The translations under genes and the position numbers were made by a program. The notes under the pieces are model-generated. The model was not told the DNA's origin. It worked only from the letters and a program-made list of their open reading frames with translations, and did not search any database. DNA of 64,000 nt from Leptospirillum sp. (GTDB lineage Bacteria > Nitrospirota > Leptospirillia > Leptospirillales > Leptospirillaceae): NCBI GenBank assembly GCA_027315205.1, contig DAHUYM010000007.1, positions 62,001 through 126,000 of the forward strand. The letters run 5' to 3'. Of the stretch, positions 53,099 to 63,755 are shown in pieces (positions within the stretch are counted from its first letter, which is position 1; every line of letters begins with the position of its first letter).

Positions 53099-54432
53099 TG
53101 TTCGAAAGCCTCACTGAACGCTTCGATCGAATCTTCCGGAAGATTACCGGAAGAGGTCTCGTGGGCGAAGCTCAGGTCGACGAAACATTGCGCGAAATGC
53201 GTGTGGCCCTTCTTGAAGCCGATGTCAATATCGATGTCGTGAAAACATTTGTAGCGAATATTCGAGGACGCCTCATCGGCGCTGAAATCGGAGTTGGGTT
53301 GACGGGCGGGCAGACGGTCCTGAAAGAAGTATTCCAGGAAGTGGTCCATATCTTGGGCGATCAGCGTGCGAGTCTTCAACTTTCCCCAAAACCGCCGACA
53401 TTGATCATGATGATGGGGCTGCAAGGATCGGGGAAGACAACAACAGCGGCGAAATTGGCTTTTCATTTTCGCCAGGCGAACAGAAGGGTCTTGTTGGTCG
53501 CGTCGGATTTTGTTCGGTTGGCCGCTATAGAGCAGCTGGAAGTTCTTGGAAATCAGGTCGGGGTACCCGTGCTCACCCCCAAGGAAGGTGTACAACGTCC
53601 TCAGGATATGTATCAAGATGTTCGTCGCCGTTGGATTGAAGGGATGCATGAAATCGTCATTATCGATACATCAGGCCGGCTTGCGATCGATCAGGAAATG
53701 ATGGAGGAACTGAAGAATCTCCGCGACCTTTACAAGCCGAAAGAAGCCCTTCTTGTTCTGGATGCTATGACTGGCCAGGAAGCTGTCAATGTCGCTTCTG
53801 AGTTTGACCGCCAGATTGGTGTTGACGGAGTTATCTTTACCAAACTCGATGGCGATGCCAGGGGTGGTGCGATACTTTCCATCCGGAGCGTTTTGGGGAA
53901 ACCGATCAAGTTTGTCGGAACCGGGGAAAAGATTGATCGCCTCGAACCTTTTTATCCAGATCGCATTGCATCCCGTATAATTGGCATGGGTGATGTCCAG
54001 ACGCTTTTGGAAAAGGCGCAGTCGGTTGTTACGCAGGATAAGGCCCGACAAATGGTTTCGAAGGCGGCTTCGAACCAAATCACCTTTGACGATTTTCTTG
54101 ATCAGATCCGTAGCATGAGAAAAATGGGCTCTATGGACGACCTCATTTCGATGGTTCCAGGGGCTTCAACTGTAAAAGCTCAACTGGACTTCGACCGGGT
54201 CGAAGGTGAAATCAAGAAAACCGAGGCCGTGATTCTTTCGATGACAAATCAAGAAAGGCGGCATCCGGAAAAGCTTGATGGCAGTCGAAGACGTCGAATT
54301 GCTGTAGGAGCCGGGACGACAGTACAGCATGTCAACCAGGTCTTGAAACAATTTGATCAAATAAGGAAGATGATGAAGACCGCCCTAAAACCGAACGGAA
54401 TGAGGGCTTTGAAGTCGCTCCTCCCTTTCTGA
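53095..54432 (+). CDS. ffh: Signal recognition particle protein Ffh
   Basis: A 445-residue Ffh with N, G and methionine-rich M domains; it binds 4.5S RNA and signal sequences and pairs with FtsY. The G domain shows GLQGSGKTTTAAKLAFHF, TSGRLAID, TKLDGDARGGA and FVGTGEKIDRL. The C-terminal M domain includes RRRRIAVGAGTTVQHVNQVL and ends with LLPF. Two usually strict G-domain residues differ: the DTxGR motif reads DTSGRL rather than DTAGRL, and the loop normally starting DTYRPAA reads SDFVRLAA. GTG 53095 or ATG 53098 may be the start; the gene overlaps the HU gene. Confidence 0.96.
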   Translation: MMFESLTERFDRIFRKITGRGLVGEAQVDETLREMRVALLEADVNIDVVKTFVANIRGRLIGAEIGVGLTGGQTVLKEVFQEVVHILGDQRASLQLSPKPPTLIMMMGLQGSGKTTTAAKLAFHFRQANRRVLLVASDFVRLAAIEQLEVLGNQVGVPVLTPKEGVQRPQDMYQDVRRRWIEGMHEIVIIDTSGRLAIDQEMMEELKNLRDLYKPKEALLVLDAMTGQEAVNVASEFDRQIGVDGVIFTKLDGDARGGAILSIRSVLGKPIKFVGTGEKIDRLEPFYPDRIASRIIGMGDVQTLLEKAQSVVTQDKARQMVSKAASNQITFDDFLDQIRSMRKMGSMDDLISMVPGASTVKAQLDFDRVEGEIKKTEAVILSMTNQERRHPEKLDGSRRRRIAVGAGTTVQHVNQVLKQFDQIRKMMKTALKPNGMRALKSLLPF

Positions 54433-54487
54433 ATCTGAAAGAGGGGCAATTGCCAAGCATTGCACATCAAAAAATAAGGAGTACAGT

Positions 54488-54724
54488 TTGTCAGTCAGGA
54501 TCCGTTTAGCGCGTCATGGTCGAAGGAAACATCCAATTTACCGCATTGTTGTGGCGGACTCCCGCTCCCCCAGAGACGGTCGCTTTCTGGAAGTGATCGG
54601 TTCATACAACCCCCAGAACAATGACGAGGTCCGGCTCGATGCTGAAAAACTGAAAGCATGGATGCAAAAGGGCGCATTGCCTTCGGAAACGGTAGGACGT
54701 CTCATCCGAAAGGTCGCGCACTAG
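54488..54724 (+). CDS. rpsP: 30S ribosomal protein S16
   Basis: A 78-residue S16: VRIRLARHGRRKHPIYRIVVAD and DGRFLEVIGSYNPQN are the standard N-terminal text, and KAWMQKGALPSETV the conserved middle. It uses TTG 54488 as start, after AAGGAG. Order rpsP-khpA-rimM-trmD-rplS is the usual one. Confidence 0.97.
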   Translation: MSVRIRLARHGRRKHPIYRIVVADSRSPRDGRFLEVIGSYNPQNNDEVRLDAEKLKAWMQKGALPSETVGRLIRKVAH

Positions 54725-54778
54725 CTATTCGCATCGGGGCCCCTGATCACCCAATCCTTTGCAGGGAGGATCCCGTTC

Positions 54779-55009
54779 ATGAAATCCCTTATCGAAATGA
54801 TTGCCAAGTCCTTGGTGGATTCTCCAGATCAGGTCGTGGTCAAGGAAACGGATGCGGAACGAACGGTTGTCATAGAGCTAAAAGTGGCACCGGGGGATCT
54901 AGGAAAAGTTATTGGGCGGGGAGGGAAGACGGCATCTGCGATGAGGACGATACTCAATGCAGCCGGTACCCGCGTGGGGAAGCGTTATGTATTGGAAATT
55001 CTTGAATGA
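54779..55009 (+). CDS. khpA: KH-domain RNA-binding protein KhpA
   Basis: A 76-residue protein that is one KH domain. The GxxG loop is [17 protein letters not shown], and the fold edges [13 protein letters not shown] and YVLEILE are typical. It sits between rpsP and rimM as in most Gram-positive and several Gram-negative lineages. KhpA often forms a complex with KhpB to bind small RNAs; KhpB is not in this window. Its stop overlaps the rimM ATG by 4 bp. Confidence 0.93.
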   Translation: MKSLIEMIAKSLVDSPDQVVVKETDAERTVVIELKVAPGDLGKVIGRGGKTASAMRTILNAAGTRVGKRYVLEILE

Positions 55010-55544
55010 ACCCACTATCTAGCCCGCATGTTCTCGTCGGACAGGTAGGCCGGTCTCACGGGGTCAATGGTTTTTTTTTGTCCGGAGTTTTTCGGATAAT
55101 CTTTCGCGCTTTCGGGAAGACATAGACCGTTCATTTGGTCTTTCTCCGGAAGGGGAACCCGTTGAACGGCGAGTCCTCGAAGGTATCCTGGACCGGGGGG
55201 ACATGGGGCTTCTCCTGAAATTTGAGGGCCTCGAAACTCCGGAGGATGTCCGAAGTCGTTCCCGCTGGCTGATTTATTTAGAGGAGAAAGATTCCTGGAG
55301 ACCCGATGATCCGGGAGTTTTCCTGATTTCTGAGTTGATCGGCATGGCTGTGTTTGATGTAGATACCGGCGCTAAGGTCGGGGATGTTTCCTGTTTTTAT
55401 GAACGACCCGGCCAGGATATCATCGGGATTCTATCGGGTGGGCACGAAGTGCTCTGTCCCTTCGTGGATCCGTTGGTACCGAAAGTCGACCGTAGTCGAC
55501 GGGAAATGTTCGTGCGATGGTCCGTTCTCGAACCTTTGTCCTGA
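55006..55544 (+). pseudogene. rimM: Ribosome maturation factor RimM, frameshifted in a T9 run
   Basis: RimM helps fold the 16S head. The ATG at 55006 overlaps the khpA stop and the first 25 codons are perfect RimM (HVLVGQVGRSHGVNGFF). A run of nine T (55071-55079) then leads the frame to a TAG about 20 codons later. If the run is read as ten T, the frame continues as FVRSFSDNLSRFREDIDRSF, then RVLEGILDRGDMGLLLKF and the C-terminal PRC-barrel half, to TGA 55542-55544. So the whole protein (about 179 residues) is encoded across a +1/-2 shift. Cause: sequencing error, slippage or true mutation; see findings. Confidence 0.85.
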
Positions 55545-56290
55545 TCACTCTTTTCCCCGAGCCTGTCCTGGGAATGCTGCAATACAGCATTCTTCGCAGA
55601 GCCCGGGAAAAAGGGATCGTCCAATACCAAGTTCTGAATCTGAGGGATTTCGGTAATGGACGATATCGATCGACGGATGATTATCCGTATGGAGGGGGCG
55701 CGGGAATGGTTCTGCGTCCGGAACCCTTGTTTCGGGCGATTCGCCAAGCTGTCGACGTGTTTGTACAGGAACGCGCCGGAGAAGATCAATCGGGCGAATT
55801 CGAGCCCAGGCTGGTTTATCCGTCGCCTCAGGGCCGTTTGTTCACACAGAAGGTCGCACGTGAATGGGCGACGGATCCTCGTCCGATCATTTTTGTGGCA
55901 GGTCATTACGAAGGTGTGGACCAAAGGGTTTTGGATGCCCATCCGATTGAAGAATGGTCCGTGGGTGATTTCATCATGACCGGGGGAGAGCTTCCCGCCC
56001 TTTCCATGGTCGATTCTGTGGTGAGACTGATTCCCGGTGTTGTTTCGGACCCGAGTTCTGTACTGGAGGAAACCTTCTCGGGGGATCGATTTGATTTTCC
56101 ACAATATACCCGTCCATCCGTTTATGACGGGTATTCCGTACCCGAGGTTCTCCGCTCCGGGGATCATCGAAAGATAAAGGCGTTCCGAGAAGAAAAGGCT
56201 TTGGAAAAAATGAGGATCATGCGTCCGGATATGATCGCAGGTCATAATTCGGAAGAAGGCGAAACAGAGAGTAAAAGAGAGAAAGGGTAA
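55517..56290 (+). CDS. trmD: tRNA (guanine-N1)-methyltransferase TrmD
   Basis: A 257-residue TrmD that methylates G37 of tRNAs to prevent frameshifting. Motifs: [20 protein letters not shown] at the N-terminus, [17 protein letters not shown] with the trefoil-knot SAM site, and [17 protein letters not shown] and [19 protein letters not shown], all standard. ATG 55517 lies inside the end of rimM (28-bp overlap). It is followed by rplS after 4 bp. Confidence 0.97.
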   Translation: MVRSRTFVLITLFPEPVLGMLQYSILRRAREKGIVQYQVLNLRDFGNGRYRSTDDYPYGGGAGMVLRPEPLFRAIRQAVDVFVQERAGEDQSGEFEPRLVYPSPQGRLFTQKVAREWATDPRPIIFVAGHYEGVDQRVLDAHPIEEWSVGDFIMTGGELPALSMVDSVVRLIPGVVSDPSSVLEETFSGDRFDFPQYTRPSVYDGYSVPEVLRSGDHRKIKAFREEKALEKMRIMRPDMIAGHNSEEGETESKREKG

Positions 56291-56294
56291 TCCC

Positions 56295-56657
56295 ATGAAT
56301 GTTCTGGATCAGGTCGAACAACTTTACATGAAAGAGAACCCCACGGACGTCCGGATCGGAGAAACGGTACGGGTTCATCTTAAAATTGTAGAAGGTGAAA
56401 AAGAGCGCATTCAGGTTTTCGAAGGTGTCGTGATTGCCCTGAGGGGCGGTGGAACACGCGCCATGATGACGGTTCGGAAGGTGTCCTTCGGTATCGGGGT
56501 GGAACGTATTTTCCCCTTGCACTCTCCTCAGATCGTAAAAATTGAACGTATACGTGCCGGAAAAGTTCGCCGGGCGAAACTTTATTATTTGAGAGGCAAA
56601 AAAGGCAAAGCGGCCCGTCTCCAGGAAATCGAAGGTCGGAAAGAAAAAGAATCCTGA
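56295..56657 (+). CDS. rplS: 50S ribosomal protein L19
   Basis: A 120-residue L19. Family text: [54 protein letters not shown] and [18 protein letters not shown]. It follows trmD after 4 bp and precedes rnhB. L19 sits at the subunit interface. Confidence 0.97.
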   Translation: MNVLDQVEQLYMKENPTDVRIGETVRVHLKIVEGEKERIQVFEGVVIALRGGGTRAMMTVRKVSFGIGVERIFPLHSPQIVKIERIRAGKVRRAKLYYLRGKKGKAARLQEIEGRKEKES

Positions 56658-56697
56658 TCGAATGACTCTGCCACCCCGTTTGGGGGAAGAACCGGAC

Positions 56698-57363
56698 ATG
56701 TCCTACGAAATCGAGATATTTTCGGAAGGACGAAAATGGCTGGCGGGTGTGGATGAAGTCGGCCGAGGAGCTCTGGCAGGTCCTGTTGTGGCGGCTGCAG
56801 CCGTATTGACCCTACCGTTGGTCGCATATGAGTGCAGGGGGGTGAAGGATTCCAAGATTTTGTCTCGAATCCAGCGAGAACATTTTGATGAAATCCTGCG
56901 TTCCAGCCTTCCCTGTTGGTCTATTGGGGAAGCCTCTGTCGAAGAGATCGAACGCTTGAATATCCGGGTTGCCACCCTTCTGGCGATGAAAAGAGCCATT
57001 TCAAGTTTGCCGGTCGTTCCGGATTTTGTTCTTGTCGACGGGAGAGATTTGATCCCTGACATCGGTACAGAGCAAAGAGCAATCCCTTCCGGAGACAAAT
57101 CGATATTCTCGATTGCGGCGGCATCCATCCTTGCAAAAGTGTACCGTGACCGTCTCATGGTTTCTCTCGATGAGAAATATCGTGGTTATTCTTTTTCAAA
57201 AAACAAGGGGTATGGAACCCAGGACCATCGTAAAGGTCTTATAGAAAAAGGGTTGTCCCCTATTCACAGGATCCAGTTTTGCAAAACGTTCCTATCTTCG
57301 ACCAGAGAACGTTCTCTTTTTCCTGAAGACAATGCCTGGACCGGTACGTCAACGATTTCATGA
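56698..57363 (+). CDS. rnhB: Ribonuclease HII
   Basis: A protein of about 221 residues, RNase HII, which removes ribonucleotides from DNA-RNA hybrids. Catalytic acids are visible in AGVDEVGRGALAGPVVAAA (Asp, Glu), RGVKDSKIL (Asp) and FVLVDGRDLIPD, with SIFSIAAASILAKVYRD near the end. ATG 56698 follows GGGGGAAG; an in-frame ATG at 56662 would add 12 residues. Its last 32 bp overlap the next ORF. Confidence 0.95.
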   Translation: MSYEIEIFSEGRKWLAGVDEVGRGALAGPVVAAAAVLTLPLVAYECRGVKDSKILSRIQREHFDEILRSSLPCWSIGEASVEEIERLNIRVATLLAMKRAISSLPVVPDFVLVDGRDLIPDIGTEQRAIPSGDKSIFSIAAASILAKVYRDRLMVSLDEKYRGYSFSKNKGYGTQDHRKGLIEKGLSPIHRIQFCKTFLSSTRERSLFPEDNAWTGTSTIS

Positions 57364-58315
57364 GACCAATGTTATCATGAGTTCCTTTATTCGGATCCCG
57401 CTCTTTCCCTTCTTGATCCTTTCTTCTTTTTTGTTTTCTTTCCTTTATTTCCTCGTATCTATGTACATAGCCATCGAGTCCGAAAGAATGACCAGTTACT
57501 CCGTCATCCATATGACTGTCGTTTTTCGTGAAAGAATGCCGCAGGAGAAGTCCAATGCTTTGATGGGGCGGATTATTCAGATTTCGGGTCCGAATGCCGG
57601 GAGCTTCCTGGATGCAAAGGACATTCTTGCGAAATTCGAGAGTTTTCCTGATCCGAATCTGGTCAAAATGGTCTGGGGGGAAAGGAAAGTCCTCTTGCTG
57701 AATATAGCGTTAGGGAGGGATCCCAAAGGGCAACGTGTCTTTCTTGCACCTCAAGTGGAGGCAATCCGAACAATCTTGAAGGGTGACCCAGACGTTCTTC
57801 TGATCGAAGCGAATGATGTTTGGGCAGAGCGGCTAGATCAGCTGGATCAGTTCATGCGGCGTTTAAAACGGGTCGGATTTTTTTTCATTGGCGCAGGGAT
57901 ACTCGCTTTTACATACTTTTGGGCAATCTTTCTAAAGGCATATGAAACCGGAGGCCATGCAACGGAAAAAAAAGAACGGGATTTAGAGGAGTCAGAAAAA
58001 GATCAACGAAAGGTGTTTTGGGGTGTGTCGGATACCAAAATCCAAAACGATATCCCGGAAAATGCAATCCCGGTATCCATGAAGTCTATGCTGGTCAATG
58101 GATCTTTGATGGGGTTCGTTGTGGGCATTCTGTCCATCGCGACGATTTGGTCCGGACATGCGTTTTTATATCCAGGAAACCTGGACCCGATCCTCGTTGG
58201 AAAAGGATGGCTCGGGGGTGACACGAATCGTATCATGCTTCTTTCTCTTCCAGTCATAACCGGAGTGATGGGATGGCTTTCAGGGGTTGTTTCCAGACTC
58301 CTTCCTTCTTCTTAA
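57332..58315 (+). CDS. ftsX: FtsX-like cell-division membrane protein
   Basis: About 327 residues with the FtsX plan: one helix (LFPFLILSSFLFSFLYFLVS), a soluble domain of about 120 residues, two helices around a cytoplasmic loop (VGFFFIGAGILAFTYFWAIFLKAYE) and one or two C-terminal helices (GSLMGFVVGILSIATIW and LLSLPVITGVMGWLSGVVS). The match to FtsX is topological plus local; I rate it probable, not certain. The next gene encodes an EnvC-like activator, the usual FtsX partner, which supports the call, but no ftsE ATPase gene is adjacent. The start is unclear: ATG 57332 overlaps rnhB; ATG 57377 is possible. Neither has a strong ribosome site. Confidence 0.7.
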   Translation: MPGPVRQRFHETNVIMSSFIRIPLFPFLILSSFLFSFLYFLVSMYIAIESERMTSYSVIHMTVVFRERMPQEKSNALMGRIIQISGPNAGSFLDAKDILAKFESFPDPNLVKMVWGERKVLLLNIALGRDPKGQRVFLAPQVEAIRTILKGDPDVLLIEANDVWAERLDQLDQFMRRLKRVGFFFIGAGILAFTYFWAIFLKAYETGGHATEKKERDLEESEKDQRKVFWGVSDTKIQNDIPENAIPVSMKSMLVNGSLMGFVVGILSIATIWSGHAFLYPGNLDPILVGKGWLGGDTNRIMLLSLPVITGVMGWLSGVVSRLLPSS

Positions 58316-59457
58316 GGATAATCCTCTCGATTGTTTGCGTTTTTTTCCCATTAACAATCGCCAAGGCCGATTCTCCGCGTTCTCTCAAAAAGCTTGAATC
58401 CCAAATCCGGCAACACCGTACGGAGTATGAACGCCTCCATCGTCTCTGGCTCAAGAATCAAAAGCTTGAGAAAAAATATCAAACAAAAGGATATGACTTA
58501 ACGTTTCAAGTTTTAGAACTTAAGATGGATAAGGAGAAACTGCACGTTCAACTCGAGCAGAGCCATCTTCGGGAAATTCGATTTGCGAGAGAGCTTGAAC
58601 GATTGAATCTCGGAATCCGTGACGAAAAAAAAATATTAAAGACACACGCCAAGACGGCAGAGAATCTCAGGGAAACCCTCATATCAGCAATCCTCGCCCG
58701 ATATCTCGAAAAAGTGGATGGAACCCCCCAATCTCGGGAAACTGCAATCCGGTTGTTCGTGACCAGCAAATCCTACGGTCATGTCAGAGAGACGATCGAA
58801 GCGGATCGGTTCAATGAAGAGTCCACGCGACTCGAAGTCGACGAACTTGATGCAAAAAGGCACAAAATTCTTCTTTTGGAATCTCGCAGACGCAGAGAAG
58901 AAGGTCTGGAAGAACAAAAGATGTCGGGGATTCGGGACCAGCTCAAACAGCTTGAAGCGAAAGAACAAGGAATCAAAGAAAAAGACAAGGTAATTCTCGC
59001 GAAGACCCGACATTTATCGAATCTGATAGAACGTCTGGAACGGGAATCTTTGAAAAAGAAAGCCGGCCGCTCGGTTGTTTCCCCGATCCATTTGCGACTA
59101 AAGGTATTGAAATGGCCGATTCGGGGCCCTATCGTCGAAAGGTTCGGGACTTTTCACGATGGGATCGATATCCAGACAAAAAGTAATGCAGCGGTCCGGA
59201 GTGCCGCTGCGGGAAAGGTCCTGTTCGCAAGGCATTTCTCAGGATATGGAAATCTGGTGATCATCAATCACGGAAACCATGTATATTCCCTGTATGGGCA
59301 CCTTAAACGGATTATCGTTCATGAAGGTCAGGTCGTCGTAAAAGGAAGGGAAATCGGGCTCACGGGTGGAGGGGGAACTCTCGGGCATCCAACCGTCTTT
59401 TTCGGTTTGACGCATGGCGGAACACCCGTGAATCCTGTCCCTTACCTTGAGCGATAG
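58273..59457 (+). CDS. EnvC-like murein hydrolase activator (degenerate M23 domain)
   Basis: A 394-residue exported protein: signal peptide (FFLRIILSIVCVFFPLTI, cut near ADS), long coiled coil (about 35-270) and a C-terminal LytM/M23-like fold (RGPIVERFGTFHDGIDI to GGTPVNPVPYL). The N-terminal metal His-Asp pair is kept (FHDGID), but the late HLHF motif is replaced by PTVFFGLT, so the catalytic His-x-His is lost. Such degenerate LytM proteins (EnvC type) activate amidases rather than cleave murein. ATG 58273 overlaps the FtsX-like gene by 43 bp and follows GGAG. Confidence 0.88.
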   Translation: MAFRGCFQTPSFFLRIILSIVCVFFPLTIAKADSPRSLKKLESQIRQHRTEYERLHRLWLKNQKLEKKYQTKGYDLTFQVLELKMDKEKLHVQLEQSHLREIRFARELERLNLGIRDEKKILKTHAKTAENLRETLISAILARYLEKVDGTPQSRETAIRLFVTSKSYGHVRETIEADRFNEESTRLEVDELDAKRHKILLLESRRRREEGLEEQKMSGIRDQLKQLEAKEQGIKEKDKVILAKTRHLSNLIERLERESLKKKAGRSVVSPIHLRLKVLKWPIRGPIVERFGTFHDGIDIQTKSNAAVRSAAAGKVLFARHFSGYGNLVIINHGNHVYSLYGHLKRIIVHEGQVVVKGREIGLTGGGGTLGHPTVFFGLTHGGTPVNPVPYLER

Positions 59458-59548
59458 AATGTGCCCGATTCGATCACTCCATAGGACTTCGACCTTTTAT
59501 GTATTCAATCTTTTTTGCTTGAATACTATTGAAATACATGGTTTTTTA

Positions 59549-59577
59549 TTGCGGAACAATTGTTTGCGTGATAGTAT
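59549..59577 (+). promoter_or_regulatory. Putative sigma-70-type promoter of ctpA
   Basis: TTGCGG (59549-59554), a 17-base spacer and TAGTAT (59572-59577) sit about 100 bases before the ctpA ATG, in a 200-bp AT-rich gap. Good match by pattern; not measured. Confidence 0.55.
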
Positions 59578-59673
59578 TTGATCAATCGTTAATAGGCATG
59601 ATTTCCGTTCTTATATGACGGGGGAGGAAATCTGTGCCAATGGCACCAGTAAAAAAAGGGGATTTTGCTCGTT

Positions 59674-60969
59674 ATGTGGAAAATGATGATGAAGACCGGT
59701 AACGTGATCCTGATTCTTGCAATCGGAATCTTCGTGGGAGGGGTCGGGCATGCGGTATTTGCCGACGGAGGTACCGACAAGAGTCTGAAAGTGTTTTCCA
59801 TGGTGTACGCTTTGATCCAGAAAGACTACGTTGACCCCCTTTCCTCGAAGCCGGTCTTGACAGGTGCCATAAAGGGAATGGTCGCATCGCTTGACCCGCA
59901 TTCCGAATACATGACCCCTCAGGAATACCACGAGCTTGAAATCGATACCAAAGGGAAGTTTGGCGGTGTCGGTATCAAAATCACTACGAACGGTGACGCG
60001 ATTCTGGTCCAGGCTCCGATACCCGGATCGCCTGCAGACCGGGCCGGGATCAAGTCCGGCGACGAAATCATCCAGGTTGACGGGCAAAGCACATCCAAAC
60101 TAGGTCTCGAGAAGTCTGTCCACATGATGCGCGGGCGGGCAGGATCCCCCGTTACTTTGACGATCCGACGCAAAGGAGCATTTGAAAAGCGGGATTTCGT
60201 TCTGGTCCGTGAAATCATCCGGATACACACGGTTCATGTCCGGATGCTGGACGAAAAAATCGGATACATGATTGTCCATGAATTTTCGGAGGACACGGCA
60301 AAAGAAATGAGGAAAGGGATTACCAAGCTTCTGTCGGACGGAATGAAGGGTCTGGTCATTGATCTGAGAAATAATCCAGGGGGTTTGTTGAATGATGCGG
60401 TAGATGCATCCTCACTTTTTATCCCGAGCCAGAAGGTTGTTGTCTCCATGAAAGGGCGAAGGCAATATCATGCATTTCATTCGCGCGACGATTCGCCCTA
60501 TCTTCATTTTCCGATCGTTGTTCTCGTAAATACGGAAACGGCATCAGCAGCCGAAATTCTTTCTGGTGCTCTTCAGGATTACCACCGGGCTACGATCCTT
60601 GGGACCCAGACGTTTGGAAAGGGTTCGGTCCAGACGATTCTTCCGTTGTTTGACGGTTCTGCACTTCGTTTGACAACGGCTCGTTATTTTACTCCCTCCG
60701 GACGTTCGATCCAGGATTACGGTATCACCCCGGACGTGATCGTCAAGCAGATCATTCCCAAAAATATCAAGAGCATCAAGGTTCCCAGGGAAGTCAATCT
60801 TAAGCATCATTTCTTGAATCCGGACGGCGCGGAATCGAAGGTCATGATTCCAGCAAAGAATATCCAGTACCATTTACCATTGGGACGGATTCCGTTCAAG
60901 GAAGACAATCAGATCCAGTCGGCACTCCGTATTTTGAACCGCAAGATCGCTGAAGTTGCTTCCTTATAA
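59674..60969 (+). CDS. ctpA: Carboxyl-terminal processing protease (S41, PDZ)
   Basis: A protein of about 431 residues, a periplasmic protease with a PDZ domain. An N-terminal anchor (NVILILAIGIFVGGVGHAV) and LDPHSEYMTPQEYHEL precede the PDZ region (GGVGIKITTNGDAILVQAP). The catalytic Ser is in TASAAEILSGALQDY and the Lys in QTFGKGSVQT. Several ATG or TTG starts lie close (TTG 59665, ATG 59674, ATG 59686). The ftsX-envC-ctpA order occurs in many bacteria and suits division or envelope maturation. Confidence 0.95.
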   Translation: MWKMMMKTGNVILILAIGIFVGGVGHAVFADGGTDKSLKVFSMVYALIQKDYVDPLSSKPVLTGAIKGMVASLDPHSEYMTPQEYHELEIDTKGKFGGVGIKITTNGDAILVQAPIPGSPADRAGIKSGDEIIQVDGQSTSKLGLEKSVHMMRGRAGSPVTLTIRRKGAFEKRDFVLVREIIRIHTVHVRMLDEKIGYMIVHEFSEDTAKEMRKGITKLLSDGMKGLVIDLRNNPGGLLNDAVDASSLFIPSQKVVVSMKGRRQYHAFHSRDDSPYLHFPIVVLVNTETASAAEILSGALQDYHRATILGTQTFGKGSVQTILPLFDGSALRLTTARYFTPSGRSIQDYGITPDVIVKQIIPKNIKSIKVPREVNLKHHFLNPDGAESKVMIPAKNIQYHLPLGRIPFKEDNQIQSALRILNRKIAEVASL

Positions 60970-61047
60970 CTTTTTAACGGTCTGATCGCCGAGAAACATT
61001 TTTTGGATTTGCGGTCATGAACTTGAAAACGTTCTTTGGAGCGCTTT

Positions 61048-61070
61048 AAGGGGTTGCCAAACCCCTTTTT
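61048..61070 (+). terminator. Intrinsic terminator after ctpA
   Basis: AAGGGGTT (61048-61055) pairs with AACCCCTT (61060-61067) around a 4-base loop and runs into five T. It ends the ctpA transcript just before the groES promoter region. Confidence 0.85.
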
Positions 61071-61083
61071 GTCTGTTAGTCTA

Positions 61084-61110
61084 TTATCACTCTTATCCGG
61101 TGAGTGCTAA
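61084..61110 (+). promoter_or_regulatory. CIRCE operator (HrcA binding site) upstream of groES
   Basis: TTATCACTC (61084-61092), nine bases, then GAGTGCTAA (61102-61110): eight of nine arm bases match the CIRCE consensus inverted repeat. The HrcA repressor binds it and is released on heat shock. A possible promoter (TTGCCA 61054-61059, 18 bases, TAGTCT 61078-61083) lies just upstream and partly overlaps the terminator. hrcA itself is not in the window. Confidence 0.93.
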
Positions 61111-61156
61111 GGCACTTCATATCGAACCCAAATTTTGGACGAGGAGGTTTAAATCG

Positions 61157-63120
<1,964 letters not shown>

Positions 63121-63146
63121 ATCCCGTCCCTGCCCACAGATGGTTG

Positions 63147-63177
63147 AAGGGGGGCCGATTTTTGGCTCCCCTTTTTT
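63147..63177 (+). terminator. Intrinsic terminator after groEL
   Basis: A 10-bp stem (63147-63156 with 63164-63173, one G-T pair) and a 7-base loop are followed by T residues to 63177. Closes the groESL operon. Confidence 0.9.
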
Positions 63178-63211
63178 ATTGTCGAACCCGCCGTTTCTAT
63201 CTCCGGTTTGT

Positions 63212-63239
63212 TTGACAGCATTCGGAACGTGCTTATATC
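63212..63239 (+). promoter_or_regulatory. Putative sigma-70-type promoter of trxA
   Basis: Consensus TTGACA (63212-63217), a 16-base spacer and TATATC (63234-63239) lie about 60 bases before the trxA ATG. Pattern match only, but the -35 is perfect. Confidence 0.6.
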
Positions 63240-63298
63240 ATGTAAAATTCAATACATTGGCAGGATGGTGCAATCAGAAGAATGAAGAGGAGAAAGAG

Positions 63299-63631
63299 AT
63301 GGCAGGTGGCGTTATCGAAGTCAGCAGTTCGGAGTGGGATAAGAATGTCCTTGGTGCCTCGGGTCTTGTGATGGTCGATTTCTGGGCTCCTTGGTGCGGG
63401 CCTTGTCGAACGGTGGCGCCCATTGTTGAAGAGCTGTCCGAGGAATACAAAGGCCGTGTGACCTTCCTGAAGCTGAACACGGATGATAATCAGGATATCG
63501 CTGTCCGTTATCAGGTCATGGGCATTCCCACGCTGATGTTTTTCAAGGATGGCAAGACGGTCGATAAAATCGTCGGTGCCCAGGGCAAAAAGAATTTTAA
63601 AGATAAGATTGACGCCCTGTTAAAAGCATGA
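63299..63631 (+). CDS. trxA: Thioredoxin
   Basis: A 110-residue thioredoxin: [20 protein letters not shown] carries the classic WCGPC site, followed by [20 protein letters not shown] and the cis-proline motif [16 protein letters not shown] 63299 follows GAAGAGGAG. The frame is open upstream into the groEL region without meaning. It reduces cytosolic disulfides. Confidence 0.97.
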   Translation: MAGGVIEVSSSEWDKNVLGASGLVMVDFWAPWCGPCRTVAPIVEELSEEYKGRVTFLKLNTDDNQDIAVRYQVMGIPTLMFFKDGKTVDKIVGAQGKKNFKDKIDALLKA

Positions 63632-63650
63632 ACGACTCCTTGTGTTACCG

Positions 63651-63684
63651 CCATGGCGGACGGACAGGCCGCCATGGTTCTTTC
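63651..63684 (+). terminator. Terminator-like hairpin after trxA
   Basis: CCATGGCGG (63651-63659) pairs with CCGCCATGG (63669-63677), a 9-bp perfect stem, followed by TTCTTTCC. The T tract is short, so termination strength is uncertain. The left arm also belongs to a 12-bp palindrome (CCGCCATGGCGG, 63648-63659). Confidence 0.65.
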
Positions 63685-63755
63685 CAGCCGGAACACCCTT
63701 GGGAAACATTCCGGCCAAACAATGCCCTTCCTGATAGACCGGCCAAGGGTCTCTT

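Noticed and set aside
63648-63659. A 12-bp perfect palindrome (CCGCCATGGCGG) considered as an operator
   Set aside because: It forms part of the hairpin arms after trxA and fits a terminator better; no second copy seen near a promoter.
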